NCBI RefSeq assembly: GCF_001413925.1
Contig: NZ_LBMJ01000001.1
Location: forward strand, 3,016,001 to 3,080,000
DNA from: Nonlabens sp. YIK11
GTDB lineage: Bacteria; Bacteroidota; Bacteroidia; Flavobacteriales; Flavobacteriaceae
Length of the DNA: 64,000 bases
Direction of reading: 5' to 3'
Shown here: one piece after another, positions 51,657-59,752 of the stretch
How the letters are laid out: every line of letters begins with the position of its first letter
Numbering within the stretch: the stretch's first letter is position 1
The notes under the pieces: generated by a model
The model's database searches: none
What the model saw: only the letters and a program-made list of their open reading frames with translations
What the model was told of the DNA's origin: nothing
Translations under genes and position numbers: made by a program

Positions 51657-51674
51657 TATAACTTATAAGTTATA
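51657..51674 (-). promoter_or_regulatory. 18-bp palindromic operator of the toxin-antitoxin operon
   Basis: TATAACTTATAAGTTATA is a perfect palindrome, 21-38 bases upstream of the toxin ATG. Its place fits the autorepressor site of a HigA-type antitoxin. Confidence 0.65.
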
Positions 51675-51716
51675 ACACTTAATATGTTGATAATTTTCGA
51701 CGAAATTCTTCATTCC

Positions 51717-51773
51717 CTACAACTCACCTTTAAATGCCTGATCCAGTAAAACACTCTTTAACTGCTTTAACTC
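51717..51773 (-). pseudogene. Detached copy of the hsdS 3' end
   Basis: On the minus strand this segment encodes ELKQLKSVLLDQAFKGEL and a stop, almost the same as the true hsdS C terminus DLKQLKSSLLDQAFKGEL at 53173-53229. The DNA match 51715-51773 to 53171-53229 has about five differences in 59 bases. No other hsdS sequence remains around it. It marks the far end of the inserted RelA/SpoT segment. Confidence 0.8.
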
Positions 51774-51800
51774 TTAAATTAATTTAATCAAAAAAATCTT

Positions 51801-53153
51801 TTAAATAAGCAGTTGTTTATCTGACTGATTATCCACACTTATCGTTTGCTCCTTCAAAATTTTTGAAATTCTTTTATCATGTGATTTCAAAAATTTCTCG
51901 CAACGCCATTTTGAATACTTTGAATTTGGAATGTATAACTCTAATTCTTGCATGAAATGCTTATGCTTACTCGTTCTACTTGCTAAACTAGAATTTAATC
52001 TTTTTAAAAACTTATTTAAATCAGATCTAGTTATTTTTCGGTCAGAAGTTACTGTGAGCTGACCATTTCTGGTAGTCGAAACGATAGTAGAAAAGCTATC
52101 AGATACAATTCCCAACAACACATTGGATTGTATAGTTTCATATGTGCAAAAAATATTCTTAAACCTAGAAACTTTTTTATCTTCTAGAGCTCTAATTGCA
52201 AGGTTTTTAATTATATCCTCAGCATCAGAAATAAAGGTATGATAAGACAGTATATAATTTGAATATGCCAATGATAATTGGCTAAAGGTTGGTTTATTAA
52301 TTGTAGCCAAAACTATTTCAGTTTCATCACTTTCTTTATATTTTTTAAAATAATCTTCCTCTGCTTTACTATAATTTTTATAACCTGTAATTATTGGAAA
52401 GGAAGTCTTTGATGCCTCAATTAGAAAGTATTTATTCTTACTCATTTTAGGATTCCATTGCGCTCTTACTTTTGCTGAATTTCTCCTAAAAAGATTACTT
52501 AGTTTATTTATAAAATCTCTTTTTTCCAATACTTTATAAATCAATTCTGCTTCTTGCTTTTCTAACTCCTTATCACTGGACATTAAGGAATGAAATTCCG
52601 CAAATTCTGGATCACTATCATAACCCAATTCCTTGAGTCTTGTACCATAAATAAAATCTGTAATCTCCACTAAAGTAGACCAATTGTGATGTTTAACAGT
52701 TCGTAATTGTATTTCAATTCGTTTTCCTGTTTTTCTATCTTTGACATAAATATGTAAACCTCTGTAACCAATCGGTTTCGGGTTATCAATATAGTCTCTT
52801 ATTTTTCCTGAAAGATCAAATTCTTTTAATATTAAATCACGAGCTTTAAAAACTTCAGTATCATTATCAAAAATCATACGCAAGCCAGCTACGTCGCCCA
52901 TTCTTGACAATTTCATTTTTTCTTCTCGAAAAACTTTATTTATGATAGTGCTAATTCTTTTTAATCTAAAAGCAACAATAGCACTAGTTCTTACTTGGCT
53001 TTTAATCATAACTAAACGATTAAAAGTATCTCGCATTGGTTCATAAAAAGACAGTCTAAAGTCTTGTAGTTCTTTTAAATCACTATTCTCTAACTTACCA
53101 TTACTTAATAGAATTCTTTTTCCTAATCTATTAATTTGTTCATTTGAAACCAT
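51801..53153 (-). CDS. RelA/SpoT-domain (p)ppGpp synthetase-like protein
   Basis: I use ATG 53153, 20 bases after hsdS; a GTG at 53183 overlaps the hsdS stop but is less likely. The 450-residue protein has one RelA/SpoT synthetase domain: KLSRMGDVAGLRMIFDN, KPIGYRGLHIYVKD and EIQLRTVKHHNWSTLVE, the ATP/GTP-binding and catalytic regions. The HD hydrolase and TGS domains of long RSH proteins are absent, as in small alarmone synthetases. About 230 C-terminal residues of unknown fold follow. A synthetase placed behind type I restriction genes, flanked by a duplicated piece of hsdS, recalls toxSAS/CapRel-type defence toxins. Confidence 0.85.
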   Translation of the reverse strand: MVSNEQINRLGKRILLSNGKLENSDLKELQDFRLSFYEPMRDTFNRLVMIKSQVRTSAIVAFRLKRISTIINKVFREEKMKLSRMGDVAGLRMIFDNDTEVFKARDLILKEFDLSGKIRDYIDNPKPIGYRGLHIYVKDRKTGKRIEIQLRTVKHHNWSTLVEITDFIYGTRLKELGYDSDPEFAEFHSLMSSDKELEKQEAELIYKVLEKRDFINKLSNLFRRNSAKVRAQWNPKMSKNKYFLIEASKTSFPIITGYKNYSKAEEDYFKKYKESDETEIVLATINKPTFSQLSLAYSNYILSYHTFISDAEDIIKNLAIRALEDKKVSRFKNIFCTYETIQSNVLLGIVSDSFSTIVSTTRNGQLTVTSDRKITRSDLNKFLKRLNSSLASRTSKHKHFMQELELYIPNSKYSKWRCEKFLKSHDKRISKILKEQTISVDNQSDKQLLI

Positions 53154-53172
53154 AATACTATTTAAATCTTCC

Positions 53173-54330
53173 CTACAACTCACCCTTAAATGCCTGATCC
53201 AGTAAACTACTCTTCAACTGCTTTAAGTCTTCCAAATTTTGGGTTATTGAATCATTGAGTTTTTTAGTTTCTTCCTGTATTTGAACAATTCTATTAATCT
53301 GTTTTTTCTGAATTGATAATTTAGGAACTGGTATTTTCCATTCTTCCAGAAATGGTCTAGGAACCCTTTTAAGACCACCAGCGCCAGTCATATTTTCCTT
53401 TCCTGTCACTCTAAACTGCTCTGTTAAGACTGCAAAATATACCCATTCAGGAAGAACATTTTCGTTTGGTCTCAAAACATGATATTCTGAAGAACCGAAA
53501 CCTATTCCATTTAATAAACCTTTTGCTAAACCTGCCTTACCATTTTCAAAACATGGTGTCACTTTAGCTAGTATAATATCGCCATCAGCAAAATAAGTGT
53601 AACCTTTATAGACTTCTTTGAGATTTTTGATTTCGTTGGGCTTAAAATTAATTTCATGTTCATTCAAGTCTCTCATTGGTAAAAATGAAACTTCTAGCGT
53701 GTCATCTAGATCCTTTACTTCTGATTTCTTTGGTCCAACGATACAAAGATCTTTGATCATTACATCACCATCTGAATAAATTCCATCCAACACACTACCC
53801 ATCAAGGCCTGCGTGTGAGCGATATTTTCTTCTAGCAATTTTATAGCAGCATCTATCTTTTCAAATAAGCCATCCAGCTTTGCAACGATGCGCTTTTGTT
53901 TTGGTAGTGGTGGTAAAAGAAGTTTTCTATTCTCAATAGCTGTTTTAGTTAAATGAAACATTCCAACACCTCTAGAATGTTCCTTTTTCATCATGTCTTT
54001 ATCCCAATCTAAAAAATGAAAAGCAAAATCTTTGTCAATTTTCTTTTCATCACAAATCATTTTCCAAATATGATAGTGATAAATAACTTTCTCTTCTTGC
54101 CAAATTCTTGGTCCAAATGATGCTGACCAAGCATAAATCAAATCTCCATCATCACAGTATTTGTCCTCGTTTAATTCTAAGTCGGACCAATACCAGCTGT
54201 TATTAGTGAATAAATTACCAACTCGAAGCACACGGTATTTTCCTTTGCTTAAAAGCTCTGGTTTTTTATAAGCTCTACCATTAACAACCTTTATAACATC
54301 TTTTAGCTTTACCTCTTCCCAATTACCCAT
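53173..54330 (-). CDS. hsdS: Type I restriction specificity subunit HsdS
   Basis: This 385-residue subunit has two target-recognition domains, each followed by a helical conserved region. The first is LPPLPKQKRIVAKLDGLFEKIDAAIKLLEENIA (about 145-180); the second, near the C terminus, is IQKKQINRIVQIQEETKKLN and ends LKQLKSSLLDQAFKGEL. These helices set the spacing between the two half-sites of a bipartite recognition sequence. The gene overlaps hsdM by 8 bases. A copy of its last 57 bases recurs downstream of the following gene. Confidence 0.93.
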   Translation of the reverse strand: MGNWEEVKLKDVIKVVNGRAYKKPELLSKGKYRVLRVGNLFTNNSWYWSDLELNEDKYCDDGDLIYAWSASFGPRIWQEEKVIYHYHIWKMICDEKKIDKDFAFHFLDWDKDMMKKEHSRGVGMFHLTKTAIENRKLLLPPLPKQKRIVAKLDGLFEKIDAAIKLLEENIAHTQALMGSVLDGIYSDGDVMIKDLCIVGPKKSEVKDLDDTLEVSFLPMRDLNEHEINFKPNEIKNLKEVYKGYTYFADGDIILAKVTPCFENGKAGLAKGLLNGIGFGSSEYHVLRPNENVLPEWVYFAVLTEQFRVTGKENMTGAGGLKRVPRPFLEEWKIPVPKLSIQKKQINRIVQIQEETKKLNDSITQNLEDLKQLKSSLLDQAFKGEL

Positions 54331-55879
54331 CGATCAAGCTTTCTATCTGGTTCATCAATTCCTTAATGGTCGCATCATTCTTTTTAATACTAGATAGCAA
54401 TTCTTGTGGACTGCGGTGTATGACATCTTCGACTTTGTGTGGATTTTTTGCACTAAGGTCATAGTCTTTAATATCGCTAGCTTTTATAGTCCAGTCGTTC
54501 TCGCCAGGATTTGCAATTGCGGTACCAAAAAGTTCTCGGCTCTCGCTTGAACTGAAATTTACTTTTGCGGTAACCGCTCGTTTTTCTGATGTAGTATTAC
54601 GCAGTTCTGGGTTATTAAACAGGTGGATAAATTCTGCCAGATGGTCTGCGGTGATGGGATTGTTTTTGGTCAGTTTTTTTGCAGGATTTACTTCATAATA
54701 CCAGATTTCGCAAGTACTTCCTGCACGTTCAAAAAAAATGACATTGGTTTTTACACCACTGTAAGGTAAAAATACACCGCTGGGTAAACTCAACACGGTA
54801 TGCAGGTTAAAATTATGTAGTAGGTCTTGTTTTACTTTCGCGAAAGCGTTATTACTCTGGAACAAGATCCCTTCTGGGATCAATATCGCAGCACGGCCAC
54901 CTACTTTCATGCGTTTCATAAAGTGTTGCATAAACAGCAGTTCTGTAGCGTTACTTTTTACTGTAAAGTTAGCCTGCATTTGTGCGTTTTCTTTCCCGCC
55001 AAAAGGTGGATTTGCCAGGATCACATCGTGCCTATCACTATCGCTATAATCCATAATGTTTTGTGCCAGTGTGTTTCCCTTTGCCACGTTAGGACTTTCT
55101 ATACCGTGCAGGATCATATTCATCATACCCATGACATATCCCAGCGAGGTTTTTTCCATACCGTAAAAGGTTTGGGTCTGTAAAAACTCGTACTGGCTGG
55201 CGCTCATCTCTTGATGGCGCATGTGTTCAAAGGCTTCTACTAAGAAACCGGCACTACCTACGGCACCATCATAAACGGTCTCACCTACTTGTGGATCGAG
55301 CACTTGTACCATAGCTGTAATCACCGCACGTGGTGTGTAGAACTCGCCACTATTACCGCCATCGCTTCCCATTCCTTTTAACAGGTCCTCATAAATGCGT
55401 GATAGCTCAAAGAGGTCGTCCTGACTCTGGAAGTTCATACTGTCTATAATATCCAGTACCTCACGCAAGGTATGACCGCTCACAATACGGTTATCCAGAT
55501 ACTCAAAGATGGCGCCTATTTTATAGCGCATGCTGTGTGTGTCCTGCACATCATCATTACAGCTTTTCAAATAAGGAAAAAGCGTCTCATTTACAAAATC
55601 CTTGAGCTCGTCACCAGTTTTGGCACGTTTTACATCGGGCTTACCGTTTTCATCTTTAGGACATGCCCATACCGGCCATTGTAATTCTACTGGCAATACA
55701 TGTTTATAAGTGGTGTTTTCAATAATCGCCTCATCTGCCTTTTGCGCTTCATAATCGTTGAGGAATTTGAGAAACAGCACCCATGAGATTTGTTCTGTAT
55801 AGTGCATCGCACCGCTTATTCCATCATCACGACGCAAGATGTCTGTAAGTCGAGTAATTTTATTTGATATGTCTGACAT
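54323..55879 (-). CDS. hsdM: Type I DNA N6-adenine methyltransferase HsdM
   Basis: This 518-residue protein methylates adenine with S-adenosylmethionine as part of a type I complex. The N-terminal HsdM_N region has HYTEQISWVLFLKFLND. It is followed by GEFYTPRAVITAMVQVLDP (about 178-196), the AdoMet loop YDGAVGSAGFLVEAF (203-217) and the catalytic NPPF at 290-293 (DVILANPPFGGKE). The C terminus is helical. The gene overlaps hsdS. A near-perfect copy of the 16-bp palindrome is in frame at about 54834-54848. Confidence 0.96.
   Translation of the reverse strand: MSDISNKITRLTDILRRDDGISGAMHYTEQISWVLFLKFLNDYEAQKADEAIIENTTYKHVLPVELQWPVWACPKDENGKPDVKRAKTGDELKDFVNETLFPYLKSCNDDVQDTHSMRYKIGAIFEYLDNRIVSGHTLREVLDIIDSMNFQSQDDLFELSRIYEDLLKGMGSDGGNSGEFYTPRAVITAMVQVLDPQVGETVYDGAVGSAGFLVEAFEHMRHQEMSASQYEFLQTQTFYGMEKTSLGYVMGMMNMILHGIESPNVAKGNTLAQNIMDYSDSDRHDVILANPPFGGKENAQMQANFTVKSNATELLFMQHFMKRMKVGGRAAILIPEGILFQSNNAFAKVKQDLLHNFNLHTVLSLPSGVFLPYSGVKTNVIFFERAGSTCEIWYYEVNPAKKLTKNNPITADHLAEFIHLFNNPELRNTTSEKRAVTAKVNFSSSESRELFGTAIANPGENDWTIKASDIKDYDLSAKNPHKVEDVIHRSPQELLSSIKKNDATIKELMNQIESLIDG
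54833..54848. repeat. Near-perfect 16-bp palindrome inside hsdM
   Basis: TACTTTCGCGAAAGCG has one arm altered (TA for CG at the left end). It reads AFAK on the minus strand (NNAFAKVKQ). Confidence 0.75.
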
Positions 55880-55940
55880 TGTAGTTGTTTAGGATTTAGG
55901 GATGTGGGATTTGGTGGTTTGTTTTGCTGTTTGTTTTTTT

Positions 55941-55956
55941 CGCTTTCGCGAAAGCG
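55941..55956. repeat. 16-bp palindrome between hsdM and the accessory nuclease gene
   Basis: Perfect copy 5 bases after the stop of the 55961 gene on the minus strand, next to a G/T-rich stretch. Confidence 0.9.
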
Positions 55957-55960
55957 TTTG

Positions 55961-56998
55961 TTAGTCAATAATTATTTCAACATTATTAAAGTCTTTAGTT
56001 GACAGATATTTTATGGGAATATTATATACTGATTTTAATTTACGTAGATAATTTAAGTCAGATTTTGTAGGCTTGGGTTCTCCCACAATAGTAAGTTGAA
56101 TGGGTTTGCTATGTGAGTAATAGTTTGCATATTCTAATAGTTGACCAAGACCTTGACGGATACAACCCAAAGCTGTGGAAGCTGTTTTTATTTCATAAAA
56201 TTCATAATAGGCATCAAAATCTGCAACAAGGTCTATGTAGCATCGACCTAATCTACATTCTGTTTTGACAATATCTCCAAAAAGATTAGCGAGATATTGA
56301 GCTGTTTCTTCTTGTAACGCTCTATGACGTACTACGGCATTTATGGTTCGCTCTTGCTGTGTATAAGTAAAATCATTTGATGGCGTTCTTGCATCTTTAA
56401 AATTAAGTTGACCTTGTTCTTCTAGTCTGTTTTTCTTTACTTCTGGAGGCAGATCCTGCTGTGTGCGTACTCTTTCTTCTATCATTTTATATAATGGCAA
56501 TAAATCATCAAAGACTTTTAAAACATCTTCAACTTCTAGATCATCGCGATTAATGATTTTCCCTATAAAAATAAAATTCCCGTCTAAGGCCCATTCATGA
56601 GGTATTGGTTCGACTTTTTTTTCAACCGTTCTATTAGAATTGTGCCATCTAAACATTTTATAACCTGAAAAGTCAAAGTCTTGATTTTCTATAATCTCGT
56701 TGAGTACTGAAAAACGTTTTTGCAATGGTGTTAAATCCCTAAGGTTTTGATGCAACCTAATAGATAAAGCTATACCGTATCTAACCTTATCATCGTATTC
56801 AAATGAAGTGTTGAATTGAACTTCTTTATGAGCTCCTTTGTGCGATGCCCATTTTTCCTTTTCTTCAGTATTTGAAAGTTCAAATAAACTAAAGTTGTTA
56901 TTTATTTTTTTCCATTGATTTCGATAATCTTGAAGATTTCCAATATCATAAAGTTTAGATCTATCATTGATTGTATTTATGTATTCTTTAAACGTCAT
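55961..56998 (-). CDS. Accessory protein with a PD-(D/E)XK-like C-terminal domain
   Basis: This 345-residue protein lies between hsdR and hsdM, a place that type I operons do not usually fill. Residues 250-300 read CYIDLVADFDAYYEFYEIKTASTALGCIRQGLGQLLEYAN: an acidic strand (D..D), EIK and a Q-x-L-x-Q/E helix, the layout of PD-(D/E)XK endonuclease folds. The N-terminal half (KWASHKGAHKEVQFNTSFEYDD, IALSIRLHQNLRDL) is of unknown fold and might be a base-recognition domain like those of modification-dependent nucleases. It starts 21 bases after hsdR on the same strand. Function is inferred from the motif only. Confidence 0.65.
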   Translation of the reverse strand: MTFKEYINTINDRSKLYDIGNLQDYRNQWKKINNNFSLFELSNTEEKEKWASHKGAHKEVQFNTSFEYDDKVRYGIALSIRLHQNLRDLTPLQKRFSVLNEIIENQDFDFSGYKMFRWHNSNRTVEKKVEPIPHEWALDGNFIFIGKIINRDDLEVEDVLKVFDDLLPLYKMIEERVRTQQDLPPEVKKNRLEEQGQLNFKDARTPSNDFTYTQQERTINAVVRHRALQEETAQYLANLFGDIVKTECRLGRCYIDLVADFDAYYEFYEIKTASTALGCIRQGLGQLLEYANYYSHSKPIQLTIVGEPKPTKSDLNYLRKLKSVYNIPIKYLSTKDFNNVEIIID

Positions 56999-57019
56999 TT
57001 ATTTATTGGATTAATTGAT

Positions 57020-59329
57020 TTAACTCGCTTGATAAATTGCTTTTTGCAATCCTAGGTAAGCATCCATAAGAGGTTGCATCCCGCCAAAGGCTTCTTTTGC
57101 ATCATGTGTAGTTCCTAGTTTTAACCGAATGAGATCTGGCAGTTTATCACGGCGCAATTCTTCAACACCATATTTTTCATAATGCTCTAGTATAAAGTTT
57201 AGAAAAGCGACTGCGCGTGCATCTTTATAAACGGTTAGCACTGGATTTTTACTTACTGCTCCTACACGTTCATGCCTGGTTTTTAAATCACTGCGATAGC
57301 ACAGATGCGATAGCACGTCAAAAATATCTGTATCTGGTGAAGCGACCATATTACGTAAGTCGTCTAGTTGTTCCCGGTCAAAACCTTGTTGACCTAGTTG
57401 TTCTAGCAAAGCGCTTCGTGTATCTGGATTTGCCCACGCATCACGTAGTTGCTGCTCGTTTTCAAAAAGTTCTGGTAACTCGCCTATGAGTTTTTCTATG
57501 AATTCACGAGCGGTAAGTGGTTTACCGTTTGCATCTACGTATCGTGTTTCTGTATCTGTTACTTTGATGGATTGCCCATTAGAGAGCAGCACCGTTGCTT
57601 TGCGATGGTATTCTCCTGGTGGATCAACCACTACACCTTCATCTTCTGGTTGAGGCGTAGGCTTAGGTGGTTGACCAGGTACAATGGTTGCAGGCTCATC
57701 ATCACCAGGTCCATCCCATATAGGATCATAGAAGTGATTAGTAGCTCCTACAAAGTCTATAATCGTAAAATAATCTTTACCATCATAAAGTCGTGTACCA
57801 CGACCTACAATTTGCTTAAATTCTATCATGCTACCTATAGGCGCCGTGAGCACGATATTGCGCACATTTTTTGCATCTACACCAGTGGTAAGCATTTTAG
57901 AACTGGTTAGGATAGTAGGAATGTCTTTAGTATTGTCTTGAAATTGCTTTAAAAGAACTTTACCTGCATCGCCTTCATCACTGGTAATACGCACGCAGTA
58001 TTCTGCATCTTTTACCAGTTTATGTTTATTAATCATATCACGCATATCCAGTGCATGCGCTTGATTTGCACAAAAGATGATGGTTTTATCCATAGGCTTC
58101 ATTTGCTCCAGGATCGTTTTTGCTACGAGTTCTGTACGTTGTGGCAACACGATAGATTTATTAAAATCATTGATATCGTAATGATCTTTAATCAGCTCGC
58201 CTTCAACAACTAAATCTTCACTATTATGAATGTACTCATCGATATTTGTTTTGAGGCGCTTAATTTTATAAGGTGTGAGAAACCCATCATTTACGCCATC
58301 TTTAAGTGAATACTCATAAATAGGTTTTCCAAAGTAATCATAAGTATCTACGTTATCATCACGTTTGGGAGTTGCCGTTAATCCCAAATGTACTGCTTTA
58401 CCAAAATGATCCAGAATCTCACGCCAACTTCCACTTTCATTTGCACTACCGCGATGACATTCATCTATGATGATTAAATCAAAAAAGTCTTTTGGGTATT
58501 TTTTATAATAACCACCTATATCTTCGCGTTCTGCTATCGCTTGATAAATGGCAAAAAACACATAAGCATTAGTAGGGACCACGCCGTTGCGTTTTCTTAT
58601 TTCCTCACCGTTTATTTTAACCAGATCACTCTCGTAAGGATTAAATGTATTAGTCATCGCTTGATCTACAAGTACGTTGCGATCTGCTAGGAACAATATA
58701 CGTGGTTTACGATCCTCATGCTCTAGGTTCCATTTTGCAGTAAGCAGTTTATGCACAATCTGGAATGCGATGAAGGTCTTTCCTGTTCCTGTAGCCAGTG
58801 TTAGTAATATACGCTGCTTGTTCTCTGCAATGGCGTTCATGGTTTTTTGAACAGCGACCTCTTGGTAATATCTAGGTTGCCAGTTTCCTTCCATCTTAAA
58901 TGGAATACCATGTAATTTTCTTTTTAAATCAGTGCGTCGCTCATGGGTACGATTATATAAATCTTCTGGAGAAGGGAATTCCTCAATATAATCGCCATAA
59001 CCTCTACTTATAATATACTCATAGAGTTTACTACCATTTGTAGCATAGACCACATCTATGGATAATTTTTGCGCATAGCCTATGGCTTGGTGTAAACCTT
59101 CTGTGGGGTGTTTACCTATAGCCTTTGCCTCAATAATGGCTAAGCTGTTATTTTTAAAACGTAGTAAATAGTCTGCTTTAAGACCTTTGCCGCGCTTGTT
59201 GCCCGTGAGTTTACGACCATCAGTAAAGTAATGTTCACGCCATATCAAATCTGGTGTCCAGCCAGCTTTTACCAGTGCAGGATCTATAAAGCGTGCTCTG
59301 GTATCTTCTTCCGTTAGTTTTCTAGTCAT
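57020..59329 (-). CDS. hsdR: Type I restriction endonuclease motor subunit HsdR
   Basis: This 769-residue protein joins an N-terminal PD-(D/E)XK nuclease (ADYLLRF with Asp53, IIEAKA with Glu67 and Lys69) to a SF2 translocase: ATGTGKT (179-185), DECH (289-292), GLTATPKRDD and QIVGRGTRLYDG. The order and size fit the EcoEI/EcoR124-like type B subfamily, shorter than EcoKI HsdR. It cuts unmethylated DNA after long-range translocation when joined with HsdM and HsdS. It heads the locus; the gene upstream is divergent. Confidence 0.95.
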   Translation of the reverse strand: MTRKLTEEDTRARFIDPALVKAGWTPDLIWREHYFTDGRKLTGNKRGKGLKADYLLRFKNNSLAIIEAKAIGKHPTEGLHQAIGYAQKLSIDVVYATNGSKLYEYIISRGYGDYIEEFPSPEDLYNRTHERRTDLKRKLHGIPFKMEGNWQPRYYQEVAVQKTMNAIAENKQRILLTLATGTGKTFIAFQIVHKLLTAKWNLEHEDRKPRILFLADRNVLVDQAMTNTFNPYESDLVKINGEEIRKRNGVVPTNAYVFFAIYQAIAEREDIGGYYKKYPKDFFDLIIIDECHRGSANESGSWREILDHFGKAVHLGLTATPKRDDNVDTYDYFGKPIYEYSLKDGVNDGFLTPYKIKRLKTNIDEYIHNSEDLVVEGELIKDHYDINDFNKSIVLPQRTELVAKTILEQMKPMDKTIIFCANQAHALDMRDMINKHKLVKDAEYCVRITSDEGDAGKVLLKQFQDNTKDIPTILTSSKMLTTGVDAKNVRNIVLTAPIGSMIEFKQIVGRGTRLYDGKDYFTIIDFVGATNHFYDPIWDGPGDDEPATIVPGQPPKPTPQPEDEGVVVDPPGEYHRKATVLLSNGQSIKVTDTETRYVDANGKPLTAREFIEKLIGELPELFENEQQLRDAWANPDTRSALLEQLGQQGFDREQLDDLRNMVASPDTDIFDVLSHLCYRSDLKTRHERVGAVSKNPVLTVYKDARAVAFLNFILEHYEKYGVEELRRDKLPDLIRLKLGTTHDAKEAFGGMQPLMDAYLGLQKAIYQAS

Positions 59330-59445
59330 TCACTTAAATGTATTGGGTTCAAGATACTTATTGCTGCACTATCTGAACACAACTTGTTGAAAATCCTTAT
59401 AAATAAATAATGTATCATCCAATTGCAGTAGTTCTTATATGATTT

Positions 59446-59461
59446 TGCTTTCGCGAAAGCG
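59446..59461. repeat. 16-bp palindrome upstream of hsdR
   Basis: TGCTTTCGCGAAAGCG, one mismatch from the consensus, 117 bases before the hsdR start on the minus strand. The surrounding gap (59330-59624) shows no gene. Confidence 0.8.
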
Positions 59462-59624
59462 TGACAACTTATATCCTGATACAATAAAAACTTTACTATT
59501 ACTCAACTAAAAAGTATTACTCTAACATATAATCTTTTAACTTAATACCAAACAAAATCCATACATGGAATAGATCCATAGTACTACATATTAATTAAGC
59601 GTTTAGCTTAGGTCTTAAACAAAA

Positions 59625-59721
59625 ATCGCCAGTTTTTAAGAGACAGACCAAGTTAAGCAGGGTGCCATGGGCGCTGCTGTTTATACTGTCTCGGGTGTCT
59701 GGCGATACCTTGTTTAGGTAT
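59625..59721 (+). ncRNA. Candidate structured RNA leader
   Basis: Nested helices are formed by ATCGCCAG (59625-59632) with CTGGCGAT (59699-59706), GAGACAG (59640-59646) with CTGTCTC (59686-59692), and AGCAG (59656-59660) with CTGCT (59674-59678). A further hairpin, ATACCT-TGTTT-AGGTAT (59705-59721), overlaps the outer helix by two bases, so the two are alternatives. The element ends 32 bases before the ATG of the zinc-ribbon gene. It does not match a riboswitch class I can name. Confidence 0.5.
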
Positions 59722-59752
59722 ACTTCAGTTAGCGCCTTTATCATTCAACAGC

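Noticed and set aside
59625..59721. Structured leader as a retron msr/msd or type III toxin-antitoxin RNA
   Set aside because: The adjacent gene is not a reverse transcriptase or ToxN-like protein, and there are no tandem RNA repeats.
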